From Proteiniphilum sp. UBA5384 (GTDB taxonomy: Bacteria > Bacteroidota > Bacteroidia > Bacteroidales > Dysgonomonadaceae), in the NCBI RefSeq assembly GCF_002410825.1, contig NZ_DHOS01000070.1:21353-85352 (forward strand): DNA of 64,000 bases. Reading direction: 5' to 3'. A program made the translations under genes and the position numbers. Under the pieces are notes generated by a model. The model ran no database searches. It had not been told where the DNA came from and was given only the letters and a program-made list of their open reading frames with translations. Positions 54,076 through 62,592 of the stretch are shown in pieces; position 1 is the first letter of the stretch; every line of letters starts with the position of its first letter.

Positions 54076-55107
54076 ATGAAGAGATTGCTGACTATATCGA
54101 TTCTTTTGCTGGGTGTTATCCTTCTGTTTGCCCAGCAAAAGAATTATAACGTATATTCGATTGCCTTTTACAATATCGAGAACCTGTTCGATACCGAAGA
54201 TGATCCCGATAACAATGGAGATAATGAGTTCCTTCCCGGCAGTACTTATAACTGGACACAGGATAAATATGAGAAGAAACTGGACAATATTGCTCGTGTG
54301 ATTAGCCGTCTCGGTCGTGACTATTGCCCCATGGGACCTGCAGTGATTGGTATCTCGGAGGTGGAAAATAGGAAGGTGCTGGAGGATTTGGTCAAACGGC
54401 CGGCCATCGCAGCGATGGGACTGGAGATTGTACACCAGGAGTCGCCTGACCGGCGGGGAATCGACGTGGCGCTGCTTTATAACCCCCGGCTTTTTCAGAT
54501 GACAGGTTACTTTGCTTCTCCTTACTACAATGAACAAAATCCGGAATATGTCTCACGCGACCAGCTATGGGTGAGCGGTTTGCTGGCAGGGGAGAAAATC
54601 CATGTGTCGGTCAACCACTGGCCGTCGCGTTATGGCGGCGCAAAATCATCGTCGTTGCGTGAAGCCGCTGCCGCCAATGTCAAGGCGGTAGTTGATTCAC
54701 TTTATCAGGATTCTCCGGATGCCAGGATTTTTATCATGGGAGACCTGAACGACGACCCCGTGGACAGGAGTACCCGGATTGTGCTGGACGCTAAAAGAGT
54801 CTCCGGTGATGTGAAGACCGGAGGATTGTTCAATCCCATGTGGCGGTTATACAGTCAGGGCATCGGGTCGCTGGCATATCAGGGTAAGTGGAGCCTGTTC
54901 GACCAGATCATCATTTCTTACCCGCTTTTGGGGAGTGATTATTCACAACTCCGTTTCTGGAGGGCTGAAGTATTCAATAAGGATTTCCTGATTCAAAAGG
55001 AAGGTCCCGACAAGGGATATCCTCACCGTACCTTTTCGAATAATACTTTTATCAATGGTTATAGCGACCACTTTCCCGTGATCGTCTATCTGGTCAGGGA
55101 GGAGTGA
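54076..55107 (+). CDS. Secreted endonuclease/exonuclease/phosphatase family protein
   Basis: 343 residues from ATG 54076 (GTG 54070 is also in frame). A signal peptide ends near FAQQ. The EEP domain has FYNIENLFDTEDD (Asn and metal Glu region), VIGISEVENR (metal Glu), RRGIDVALLYNP, the catalytic MGDLNDDPVD (Asp/Asn) and a final SDHFPVIVYL (catalytic His). Such enzymes cleave DNA, phosphodiesters or phosphatidyl compounds. It ends the plus-strand locus; the start lies 11 bases after the DUF5689 gene. Confidence 0.9.
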   Translation: MKRLLTISILLLGVILLFAQQKNYNVYSIAFYNIENLFDTEDDPDNNGDNEFLPGSTYNWTQDKYEKKLDNIARVISRLGRDYCPMGPAVIGISEVENRKVLEDLVKRPAIAAMGLEIVHQESPDRRGIDVALLYNPRLFQMTGYFASPYYNEQNPEYVSRDQLWVSGLLAGEKIHVSVNHWPSRYGGAKSSSLREAAAANVKAVVDSLYQDSPDARIFIMGDLNDDPVDRSTRIVLDAKRVSGDVKTGGLFNPMWRLYSQGIGSLAYQGKWSLFDQIIISYPLLGSDYSQLRFWRAEVFNKDFLIQKEGPDKGYPHRTFSNNTFINGYSDHFPVIVYLVREE

Positions 55108-55123
55108 TGCCCTGTGGCGGTTT

Positions 55124-55354
55124 TTATTGTATTTCGGAATCGGGTGGGGGAAGGTCCACCTTTTTCTCCTCTACCAGTGAAGCTACCTCCTTGTGTCTGC
55201 GTATGCGGGGGATGGCATCCTCTTCTGCCGTGCCGACAATTACCCCGAACTCATAAATCCGGATAATGGTCAGTCCTTCCCGGTGCAGTTGATTCGCCAC
55301 AATAGTCAGCCGGTCGAGATAAATCTCCGATATGGTAATGATAAGTTGTCGCAT
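55124..55354 (-). CDS. Small I9-like (propeptide/inhibitor) protein downstream of the subtilase
   Basis: 76 residues without a signal peptide. The pattern strand (QLIITIS), helix (YLDRLTIVANQLHREG), strand (LTIIRIYEFGVIVGTA), helix (EEDAIPRIRRHKEV), strand (ASLVEEKKVDLPPP) follows the compact alpha/beta fold of inhibitor I9 / subtilisin propeptides, whose C-terminal tail blocks the active site. Its gene begins four bases after the subtilase stop, so the two are surely co-expressed. Function as a separate chaperone or inhibitor is an inference from fold pattern and position. Confidence 0.55.
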   Translation of the reverse strand: MRQLIITISEIYLDRLTIVANQLHREGLTIIRIYEFGVIVGTAEEDAIPRIRRHKEVASLVEEKKVDLPPPDSEIQ

Positions 55355-55358
55355 AATC

Positions 55359-56627
55359 CTATATGGGTGCTATAACGAGTCCTTCGCCCGCATCTTCCGC
55401 AGGTAATGAGAGGACCCGGGCGTTTTTTCTTAATTCGTTTTCAATCATCGCCGGAGTGGCATCCGGGTATTTTTCAAAGAGTAAGGCCGAAATACCGGCT
55501 ACATGGGGTGTTGCCATACTCGTGCCTGAAACGGTACGGTATCGTGTCGGCATTGGCCAGGAGGAATAGATCTTCACTCCGGGTGCGGCAAAATCTACTA
55601 ACCCCGTGGGATTGATCGCCCTGTTGGAGAAATCGCCGATTTGTAAGCCTGAATCTACTGCGGCTACGGCAAGGATAGAAGGACAATCGGCGGGACTTGC
55701 TACGGGATTGAACCGGTCTTTCGACCGTTGGCTTTCATTCCCTGCTGCAGCCACAGTCAATGTCCCTTTCGACAGGGCATATTGAGCTGCCCGCTCATAA
55801 GCGATATCGTAGCTCTCCCCTTCCGCAACCGATGAACCCAGCGACAGGGAAAGTACCTTGCATCCCTTATCCGCAGCCCATGTCATTCCGTTCAACACCC
55901 ACGATTGGGCGCCGCTTCCCTCGTCGCTCAACACCTTTCCCACGTAGATTTGCGCCTGTGTGGCCACGCCGTAGCGTTTTCCCTGTGGGTTGGACGATCC
56001 GCAGGCGGTGCCGATACAATGTGTACCGTGGCCGTATATGTCAAGGATACCTTCGTCAGGAACAAACGAGGCGGCAGTAATCTCCCGCCCTTCGAAATCG
56101 GGATGGTGGATATCGAACCCGGTATCCAGAATGGCAACTTTCACTCCCGCTCCCGTATAGGGTGAACGGAGGGTTTCAGTGATCTGTATGCCCCATGTGG
56201 CTTTGTTCTCATTTTCGTTGATGGCAGGAATTTCTCCGGGAATATAGACTACTTTTTCCGGTACGACCAAAAAGCCGGGACCGGATAACCTTATCTGTTG
56301 TATTTTCTCCTCGTCCACGCCGACCAGTGCGATACCCAACTCGTTAAACATCAGTGCATCGGCATCTTTTAACTTGTTTTCATCCGGTGGTGAGGAGGTG
56401 AAATCGGCCGTAGTAGCTACAGAGAGTTTCCATTTTTTTTTCAACAGGTGGATAGCTTCCAGAGTCTCTTTACTGTTCTTGTCAAGGATCAGGAAATAAC
56501 GGCCGGTATAACGCGGGTTATAATCCGGGTTTTTGTCACCAACTTCCCGGGGATATTTCTCCAGTGATGTGGCTGTCGGGGTATTGTCTTTCAGGAAGGG
56601 TTGCCTTCCGAGTTTTGGTGGTTGCAT
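55359..56627 (-). CDS. S8 family serine peptidase (subtilase) without a signal peptide
   Basis: 422 residues. The catalytic triad is Asp in VAILDTGFDIHHPD (about 170), His in GHGTHCIGTACG (about 200) and Ser in VSGTSMATPHVAG (about 370), with the oxyanion Asn in VAAAGNESQ (about 297). Residues 1-140 form an N-terminal part with GRYFLILDKNSKETLEAIHL, itself like an I9 fold. No signal peptide or membrane helix is seen, so it may act in the cytoplasm or be held by the membrane protein encoded just upstream, whose gene overlaps it by 37 bases. Confidence 0.92.
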   Translation of the reverse strand: MQPPKLGRQPFLKDNTPTATSLEKYPREVGDKNPDYNPRYTGRYFLILDKNSKETLEAIHLLKKKWKLSVATTADFTSSPPDENKLKDADALMFNELGIALVGVDEEKIQQIRLSGPGFLVVPEKVVYIPGEIPAINENENKATWGIQITETLRSPYTGAGVKVAILDTGFDIHHPDFEGREITAASFVPDEGILDIYGHGTHCIGTACGSSNPQGKRYGVATQAQIYVGKVLSDEGSGAQSWVLNGMTWAADKGCKVLSLSLGSSVAEGESYDIAYERAAQYALSKGTLTVAAAGNESQRSKDRFNPVASPADCPSILAVAAVDSGLQIGDFSNRAINPTGLVDFAAPGVKIYSSWPMPTRYRTVSGTSMATPHVAGISALLFEKYPDATPAMIENELRKNARVLSLPAEDAGEGLVIAPI

Positions 56628-57214
56628 AGCTGTTCTTCTTTTTTCCGTACCTCTTCCCTCCAGAGGGCAATTTCAGCCTTTTGCCTCCTGTTTTCCTCCA
56701 TGATGGCAAAAAGGTTCGGCAGGTAAATTCTGGTGTAAAAATAACCGATAATAAATCCGGCGACGAAAGAGTAGATGATCAATGCGGCCAGGAGTGGTCC
56801 GGCAAAATCAACATCAGTCAATAAACTGTGGCTGTTGTCAATAAGATAATCAACCAGGCTTTGCAGGTAACCCGGAATTTTTCCCAGTTGAGTGAGGGTA
56901 ACCCCGATGATTATCTTGGTGAGCCAGTCGGATACATCTTCCAGGTTGGTGTTGGGCATATATTGGGTAGTCCTGTCATAATCTTCCCGGGGATTATAGT
57001 TTTTATTCAGTTTGGGAATCCCGAACAGAAACCCCAGGAGTGCCCCCAACAACAGGGACGCAAAAGCAATGACGATCAGCAGCCCGAAGAAATTCCAATA
57101 GCTTTGCGAAATAGTGGAACAGGCAAAGCAGGTAATCAACACAGGCAGCACCAGTAAGAGCGGAAACAGATGAATGGAATGTTCTCTTCCGGCAGAATGT
57201 TTGTCTGTATTCAT
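56591..57214 (-). CDS. Membrane protein of unknown function, coupled to the subtilase
   Basis: 207 residues with membrane segments near 16-34, 42-66 and 138-163, and possibly an amphipathic one near 90-115. The stretch GALLGFLFGIPKLN and the following NTNLEDVSDWLTKIIIGVTL look like conserved motifs that I recall from uncharacterised bacterial membrane proteins. A charged coiled tail (EENRRQKAEIALWREEVRKK, about 174-193) would face the cytoplasm. The 3' end overlaps the subtilase start by 37 bases, indicating translational coupling and perhaps a physical complex. No function can be given. Confidence 0.75.
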   Translation of the reverse strand: MNTDKHSAGREHSIHLFPLLLVLPVLITCFACSTISQSYWNFFGLLIVIAFASLLLGALLGFLFGIPKLNKNYNPREDYDRTTQYMPNTNLEDVSDWLTKIIIGVTLTQLGKIPGYLQSLVDYLIDNSHSLLTDVDFAGPLLAALIIYSFVAGFIIGYFYTRIYLPNLFAIMEENRRQKAEIALWREEVRKKEEQLCNHQNSEGNPS

Positions 57215-57250
57215 GGCTTTTAAGTAGGATTATTTATTCTCTCACCCTTC

Positions 57251-57409
57251 GTGTACCGCTATAGTTATCAGCAAGGACGGCAGGTGACATACCCTACCAC
57301 TGGTAGGTTCCATTGTCTGAAGGGCTGCACGTTCATGCAGGAAGGACAGCCCGATATTACGTCGCATTACGATGGCAAGATACTAAAATCTTTCGATTTT
57401 GACAAGTGA
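57251..57409 (+). CDS. Possible short ORF or gene remnant
   Basis: From GTG 57251 a 52-codon frame reads VYRYSYQQGRQVTYPTTGRF and ends at TGA 57407. It has a natural amino-acid mix (HCLKGCTFMQEGQPDITSHY follows) and lies in a 326-base gap otherwise without genes. No family is recognised; a decayed 3' end of an older gene is as likely as an active one. Confidence 0.2.
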   Translation: MYRYSYQQGRQVTYPTTGRFHCLKGCTFMQEGQPDITSHYDGKILKSFDFDK

Positions 57410-57455
57410 AACTCTTTTTTTGTTCCTATTGGGAAACAAGAACGGAAAAAACTAT

Positions 57456-57463
57456 TAACTTTG
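57456..57463 (+). promoter_or_regulatory. Promoter -7 element of the DUF4468-like gene
   Basis: TAACTTTG matches TAnnTTTG, 78 bases before ATG 57541. The nearest TTG (57429) is too far upstream for a standard -33 element. Confidence 0.45.
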
Positions 57464-57540
57464 TTGGGATAAGAAAAAACGAGGCGAGAATAGGGCCCGT
57501 ATGTGAAAAATAATGATTATACAATTTTTATAGAAAGAAG

Positions 57541-58125
57541 ATGAAAAGATCGATTTTTAATTTATTATTAATAACCGCTGTGTTTTTATTATGTGGAGGA
57601 AGCACTCTGACAGCACAAAATCGCAGTACATCGGAATATCTTAAAGGAGCTGTTCCTCTGGAAGATGGAGAGGTTGTGTTCCGTAAATCTTTTAAGGCTC
57701 CCAATGTAAGCCGGGATTCATTGATGAACTTTACCCGGGACTGGATCAACGGGAGGGATGACCAGGAAAAACAGCTTTCGAGCAGAGTTTTGATTTTCGA
57801 TGAAGAGAAGGGTGAAGTAGTAGGAGGATGTAGTGAAAAACTTGTTTTCACATCAAAATTGTTGATACTCGATCAGGCAAATATGAGTTATTATATCCAT
57901 GCAACTTGTACTCCGGGTGCGGTGGACTTGGCCATCATCAGAATAAGATATGAATACGAAGACAAGCAAAGATTTACTGCTGAAGAGATGATCGCCGATG
58001 AGGTTAGCCTTGATAAGAATCAGAAGAAAATCTTGAAATCTTCGGAAAAATGGAGGGTAAAAACAATTGATTTTGTGGATGATCTCTTCAAGGATTATAG
58101 TTACCGTCTCTTCCAAAGCATATGA
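57541..58125 (+). CDS. Secreted DUF4468-like protein
   Basis: 194 residues with a signal peptide ending near STLTAQ (about residue 26). The mature part begins with VPLEDGEVVFRKSFKAPNVS (about 38-57) and SLMNFTRDWINGRDD, the pattern of DUF4468 proteins, periplasmic Bacteroidota proteins of unknown function with a TBP-like fold. The end contains EKWRVKTIDFVDDLF. It is a single gene between two promoters. Confidence 0.65.
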   Translation: MKRSIFNLLLITAVFLLCGGSTLTAQNRSTSEYLKGAVPLEDGEVVFRKSFKAPNVSRDSLMNFTRDWINGRDDQEKQLSSRVLIFDEEKGEVVGGCSEKLVFTSKLLILDQANMSYYIHATCTPGAVDLAIIRIRYEYEDKQRFTAEEMIADEVSLDKNQKKILKSSEKWRVKTIDFVDDLFKDYSYRLFQSI

Positions 58126-58167
58126 CTTTACAAATAAAGGAAGAAATTGGACTCAGGTGGAAGATAT

Positions 58168-58198
58168 TTTGCAGTTACGGAATTAATTTCTATCTTTG
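58168..58198 (+). promoter_or_regulatory. Promoter of rpsP
   Basis: TTTG (58168-58171) and TATCTTTG (58191-58198) are perfect -33 and -7 elements with a 19-base spacer, the best match in the window, as expected for a ribosomal protein gene. Confidence 0.75.
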
Positions 58199-58240
58199 CA
58201 CCCGCAAATGCAAGAAGTAAATTTTAAAAGAAACTACTAA

Positions 58241-58984
58241 ATGGCAACAAAACTTCGTTTACAAAGGAGAGGACGTAAAAATTATCCCTTCTATCAGATT
58301 ATTGTTGCAGATAGCAGAGCACCACGAGATGGAAAGTATATTGAGAGGATAGGTTCTTATAATCCGAACACACATCCTGCTACGATCACTTTAGATTTCG
58401 ACAGAGCTTTGTATTGGCTGCAAACGGGGGCACAACCCACCGATACCGTACGTAACATCTTATCGGATGAGGGTGTATTATTGAAGAAACATCTTCTCGG
58501 AGGTGTAGCTAAAGGTGCTTTTGATGAAGCGGAAGCTGAAAAGAGATTCGAAGCATGGAAAAATTCGAAATCACAGCTCACCCAGAAGCTCATCGAGAAA
58601 GATGATGAAAAGAAACGGACAGAAGCAAAAGCTCGACTTGATGCAGAAAAAGAGGTGAACAAAACCAGGGCGGAAGCTTTAGCCAAGATGAGGGCCGAAG
58701 AAGAAGCTGCCAACGCACCTGCTCCGGTAGAGGAAGAAGTACCGGCTGTAGAAGAAACAGTTGAAGTGGCAGAACCGGCAATTGAAGAGACTGTAGAGGC
58801 AAAAGCCGAAGAAACACCGGCTGATGCTGATGAGGCAGAGGGAACTCCCGTAGAGGTTAAAGAGGCTACTGCGAAAGAGGAGGAAGCTCCTGTACCTGTA
58901 AAAGAAGAAGAGGCTCCTGAAGTAAAGGAAGAACCCAAAGCAGAGGTGTCGTCTGAAGAAGCTTCAGAAGAAAAACCTGAATAA
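58241..58984 (+). CDS. rpsP: 30S ribosomal protein S16 with a long acidic C-terminal tail
   Basis: 247 residues. The S16 fold occupies about residues 1-85 (MATKLRLQRRGRKNYPFYQI, RIGSYNPNTHPATITLDFDR, LLKKHLLGG). The remaining 160 residues are a helical Lys/Glu segment (to about 155) and a low-complexity Glu-Ala-Pro-Val tail. S16 in most bacteria has only 80-90 residues; extensions are known in Bacteroidota but this one is long. S16 binds 16S rRNA in the body of the small subunit, so the tail probably projects from the ribosome surface. Confidence 0.95.
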   Translation: MATKLRLQRRGRKNYPFYQIIVADSRAPRDGKYIERIGSYNPNTHPATITLDFDRALYWLQTGAQPTDTVRNILSDEGVLLKKHLLGGVAKGAFDEAEAEKRFEAWKNSKSQLTQKLIEKDDEKKRTEAKARLDAEKEVNKTRAEALAKMRAEEEAANAPAPVEEEVPAVEETVEVAEPAIEETVEAKAEETPADADEAEGTPVEVKEATAKEEEAPVPVKEEEAPEVKEEPKAEVSSEEASEEKPE

Positions 58985-59003
58985 ATTAAACATACATTAG
59001 GTT

Positions 59004-59035
59004 AAAGGCCCGGTGCACCTGCATCGGGCCTTTTT
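59004..59035 (+). terminator. Rho-independent terminator after rpsP
   Basis: AGGCCCGGTG and CATCGGGCCT pair with a short loop and are followed by TTTTT, 20 bases after the rpsP stop. Confidence 0.85.
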
Positions 59036-59107
59036 GGTTATTATATAAACCAATAAATATCATCAACCAAGCAAGCAACGCCGGTAAATATTTATTATCT
59101 TTAAAAA

Positions 59108-60220
59108 TCACTTCCCGTGGAACCCCAGGCTGAGTAGGATTGGTAAAACCCGGGTATCTGTGTGGAGCAGTGAATATGCCGGATACTCCCGCCGTAATGG
59201 ATAGTTGGAACGGAACCAATAGAATTTTCCAGGCTCAGATTTTAAAACGGTAGTTTCGGTCAACGGATTATAGGTATGCCATACGGCGTGCTGAAGTTGC
59301 TCTCCGGGGGCTATTCCCTGTAAATCCACCAATGATTGTTCCGGAACCGGTATCTCTTGATACTGCGGGTTTTGCATGTTTATATTAAAGAACTTGTTTA
59401 GGTTTTCGAGACTCATTTTCGTGGCAGTCCATTTGCCGTCGGCGCTATATCCGGCAATGTGCGGTGTAGCGATGTCTGCCAGCCGGAGCAATTCATGGTC
59501 TATCGCCGGTTCATTTTCCCAGCAATCGAGTACCACTCCGCTGATTTGCCCGTGCTGAATAGCTTTTTTCAATGCTTGGTTATCCGTGATGCCACCACGG
59601 GCTGCATTGATGATAAAAGGTTTTTTTTCGACCGAAGTTAAGAATTGTTTATCTGCCAGATGGTGGGTTTTGTATTTACCTGTCTTGGTCAGGGGGGTAT
59701 GGAAAGTGATTATATCGGCTTCCCGTTGTAAGGTTTCGATATCTGTAAAGAGAGCAGATCCTTCGCGTTCTTCCCGGGGAGGATCGTTCAACAACACCCG
59801 CATTCCCAGTTTTTTACATGCTTCGTCTACCTTGTTGCCTACATTTCCTGCACCTACTATACCTATTGTTTTCTCTTCCAGGTTGAATTGATATTTCTCC
59901 GCCAGATGTAATAGGGAGGCAGTCACATATTGTTCTACCGAAGAAGCATTACAACCCGGTGCAGTACGCCAGGCAACCCCATGGGTATCACACCACTCCG
60001 TATCAATATGGTCGAATCCGATAGTGGCAGAGCAGATTAATTTTACGCTGGTTCCCGAAAGAATTTCTTCTCCGAAATGGGTGACAGTGCGCACGATAAG
60101 GGCATCTTTGTCCTTGATAGCATCCCGGGTGAATTGATTTCCCGGAAGATATTCCACTTCACCGTACTGTTCGGCAATTCCTCTCAGGTAGGGGATATGT
60201 GCGTCTGCAAGTATTTTCAT
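59108..60220 (-). CDS. pdxB: 4-phosphoerythronate dehydrogenase
   Basis: 370 residues, D-2-hydroxyacid dehydrogenase family. The NAD motif is GIVGAGNVGNKV (about residue 122), the catalytic Arg is in NAARGGIT (about 209), the Glu in WENEPA (about 238) and the His in ATPHIAGYS (about 256). The C-terminal PdxB dimerisation domain (about 290-370) distinguishes it from other family members. It catalyses the second step of the DXP-dependent pyridoxal phosphate pathway. Its start overlaps the upstream nfnB-type stop by four bases (ATGA), so the two are translationally coupled. Confidence 0.93.
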   Translation of the reverse strand: MKILADAHIPYLRGIAEQYGEVEYLPGNQFTRDAIKDKDALIVRTVTHFGEEILSGTSVKLICSATIGFDHIDTEWCDTHGVAWRTAPGCNASSVEQYVTASLLHLAEKYQFNLEEKTIGIVGAGNVGNKVDEACKKLGMRVLLNDPPREEREGSALFTDIETLQREADIITFHTPLTKTGKYKTHHLADKQFLTSVEKKPFIINAARGGITDNQALKKAIQHGQISGVVLDCWENEPAIDHELLRLADIATPHIAGYSADGKWTATKMSLENLNKFFNINMQNPQYQEIPVPEQSLVDLQGIAPGEQLQHAVWHTYNPLTETTVLKSEPGKFYWFRSNYPLRREYPAYSLLHTDTRVLPILLSLGFHGK

Positions 60221-61698
60221 ATTGTTAAAATCATCACATCATCCAGATATTGATTCATCGCTTTGGCAGCCTTTCTTCCGTCACCCATGGCCAGGATAAC
60301 GGTTGCGCCACCACGTACGATATCGCCACCGGCAAATATCATCTCGTCAGCTGTCTGCATGGTGTCGCCATTGACTACGATAGTGCCCCATGAGGTGACC
60401 TCCATTCCTTCAAAACTCTGTGGAATAAGTGGGTTTGGGGAAACACCTACGCTCACAATCACTTCGTCCACTTCCAACCAGACGGTATCGCCTTCAATGG
60501 CTACGGGGCGGCGACGACCGGACTGGTCGGGTGCTCCCAGTTCCATGCGTTGCAACAGCATCCTTTGTACATGTCCACGTTCATCGCCTTCGTAACGGAG
60601 TGGGTTGTGAAGCGTATAAAAATCGATCCCTTCTTCTTTGGCGTGCTTGATCTCCTCTACGCGGGCGGGCATCTCCTCTTCTGAACGGCGATAAATAATC
60701 ATTGCCTTTTCCGCTCCAAGGCGGCGCGCGGTACGGACGGCATCCATCGCGGTATTGCCACCGCCAACAACTGCCACCTTCTTTCCTTTATAGACTGGCG
60801 TATCACTCTCCGGATCAGCGGCCTGCATGAGATTCACACGGGTAAGATATTCATTGCACGACATGATACCTATCAGATTCTCGCCGGGAATATTCATGAA
60901 GTTGGGCAAACCGGCGCCGCTTCCCACAAAAATACCTTTGAATCCGTCTGTTTTGAGATCTTCCTCTGAAATAGTTTTGCCCACGATACAGTTGGTTTCG
61001 AATTTTACTCCCATCTTTTTCAGCCCGTCAATTTCGATATCGACAATCTCGTTGGGCAGACGGAATTCGGGAATACCGTACCGGAGTACGCCTCCCAATT
61101 CATGGAGTGCCTCAAATACGGTAACATCATATCCCATTTTCACCATGTCTCCCGCAAAGGCCAGACCGGCGGGACCGGAACCGACTACCGCTATCTTGAT
61201 GCCGTTCGCTGGACCGGTTTCGGGTATGGAGATATTCCCGCTCATCCGTTCATAATCGGCCGCAAACCGCTCCAAATAACCGATGGCAACAGGTTCCTTC
61301 TTCAATTTCAGCGTGTAGAAACACCGGCTTTCACATTGCCGTTCCTGGGGACATACGCGACCGCAAACGGCGGGTAATGCACTGGTCTCTTTTAATACTT
61401 TTGCCGCCTCCAGAAATTCCCCCCTTTCGATATTCTTGATGAATTTGGGAATATTAATCTCTACGGGACAACCGGTAATACAGGTGGGATCTACACAATC
61501 GAGGCACCGTTGCGATTCGTTGATGGCCAGGTCCGCCGTCAATCCGAGGTTTACTTCGTCATAACTGCGACTGCGCACCACAGGATCTACTTCGGGCATT
61601 TTTACCCGGGGTATTGAGACCCTGTCTTTGGTTTTTACAGACTTGCGCAATGTCTCACGCCATTCCTGTGCCCGTTCGGTTTTCAGATATTCACTCAT
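60217..61698 (-). CDS. nfnB: NfnB/GltD-type large subunit (NADPH-binding, ferredoxin-linked flavoprotein)
   Basis: 493 residues from ATG 61698; GTG 61722, directly after the upstream stop, is an alternative. N-terminal cysteines CLDCVDPTCITGC and CGRVCPQERQCESRC (about 65-120) bind two [4Fe-4S] clusters. An FAD fold (AVVGSGPAGLAFAGDM, about 170) and an NADPH fold (AVVGGGNTAMDAVRTARRLG, about 310) follow. Alone it resembles glutamate synthase small subunit, but the preceding gene encodes the NfnA partner, so an electron-bifurcating NADH-dependent ferredoxin:NADP+ oxidoreductase is more likely. Confidence 0.9.
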   Translation of the reverse strand: MSEYLKTERAQEWRETLRKSVKTKDRVSIPRVKMPEVDPVVRSRSYDEVNLGLTADLAINESQRCLDCVDPTCITGCPVEINIPKFIKNIERGEFLEAAKVLKETSALPAVCGRVCPQERQCESRCFYTLKLKKEPVAIGYLERFAADYERMSGNISIPETGPANGIKIAVVGSGPAGLAFAGDMVKMGYDVTVFEALHELGGVLRYGIPEFRLPNEIVDIEIDGLKKMGVKFETNCIVGKTISEEDLKTDGFKGIFVGSGAGLPNFMNIPGENLIGIMSCNEYLTRVNLMQAADPESDTPVYKGKKVAVVGGGNTAMDAVRTARRLGAEKAMIIYRRSEEEMPARVEEIKHAKEEGIDFYTLHNPLRYEGDERGHVQRMLLQRMELGAPDQSGRRRPVAIEGDTVWLEVDEVIVSVGVSPNPLIPQSFEGMEVTSWGTIVVNGDTMQTADEMIFAGGDIVRGGATVILAMGDGRKAAKAMNQYLDDVMILTI

Positions 61699-61722
61699 AT
61701 ATTGTTTGTTCAGTTTGATCAC

Positions 61723-62508
61723 TTATCTATCATATGCCTTTAATCGCATCAGCATCTCGTCGAAATCCACTTGATGTGCATTGAATTCGGGTCCGTCCAC
61801 ACATACGAACCTGATCTGTCCTCCCACTGTGACACGGCATGCCCCACACATTCCGGTACCGTCTACCATAATAGTATTGAGTGACGCTACTGTCGGCACG
61901 TCATATTTTTTTGTCAGTTGCGAGACAAATTTCATCATGATGGCAGGACCGATCGTGACGCATAGGTCAACCTTTTCACGTTGAATCACATTCTCAACAC
62001 CGGCGGTGATAAGTCCCTTTTCACCATAAGAACCATCATCTGTCATAAATATCACCTCATCTGAATTTTCACGCACCTGGTCTTCGAGAATGATCAACTC
62101 TTTTGTACGGGCAGCCAGTACTGAAATTACCCTGTTTCCTGCTTCTTTCATGGCCTTCATGATGGGTAGTATGGGAGCGATACCCACTCCTCCGCCTGCA
62201 CAGACAACCGTTCCGAATTTTTCGATATGGGTCGCTCTTCCCAGTGGACCCACCATATCAGTGATGTAATCACCTTCATTCAATGCGCACACTTTTTGGG
62301 ATGATTTACCTACCGTTTGGATTACAAGAGTGATAGTGCCCCTTTTAGCATCGGCATCGGCAATAGTATAGGGCACGCGCTCACCTTTTCTCCCTACACG
62401 TACAATTACGAAGTGGCCGGCCCGGCGGCTTTTGGCAATCAACGGAGCTTCCACTTCAAATTTTACCACTTTGTCGGATAAGTATTCTTTCGAAACGATT
62501 TTGTTCAT
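61723..62508 (-). CDS. nfnA: NfnA-type small subunit (NADH-binding FAD / [2Fe-2S] protein)
   Basis: 261 residues, PyrK/sulfide dehydrogenase beta type. The FAD-binding region RVPYTIADAD (about 45-54) is followed by the NAD-binding GGGVGIAPILPIMKAM (about 109-124), and a C-terminal [2Fe-2S] site GTGMCGACRVTVGGQIRFVC (about 217-236) with the third and fourth Cys. Paired with the large subunit it would form NfnAB, linking ferredoxin, NADH and NADPH, as in anaerobes. It is the first gene of nfnA-nfnB-pdxB. Confidence 0.9.
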   Translation of the reverse strand: MNKIVSKEYLSDKVVKFEVEAPLIAKSRRAGHFVIVRVGRKGERVPYTIADADAKRGTITLVIQTVGKSSQKVCALNEGDYITDMVGPLGRATHIEKFGTVVCAGGGVGIAPILPIMKAMKEAGNRVISVLAARTKELIILEDQVRENSDEVIFMTDDGSYGEKGLITAGVENVIQREKVDLCVTIGPAIMMKFVSQLTKKYDVPTVASLNTIMVDGTGMCGACRVTVGGQIRFVCVDGPEFNAHQVDFDEMLMRLKAYDR

Positions 62509-62592
62509 GTTGTTGGTTTAATAAATCGGAGTACAAATATAAGGCTTTTTAGGGGGGTGTAAAAGAAATTAATCTCTTTTTGCGATTCATTT

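Noticed and set aside
58357..58938. 193-codon Ser-rich minus-strand frame under rpsP
   Set aside because: Antisense of the Glu/Ala-rich tail, which by composition gives a long Ser/Phe-rich open frame.
60217..61698. Glutamate synthase small subunit acting with a large GltB
   Set aside because: No gltB is present and the upstream gene encodes the NfnA partner, so the bifurcating transhydrogenase is the better reading; GltD-type activity is not excluded.
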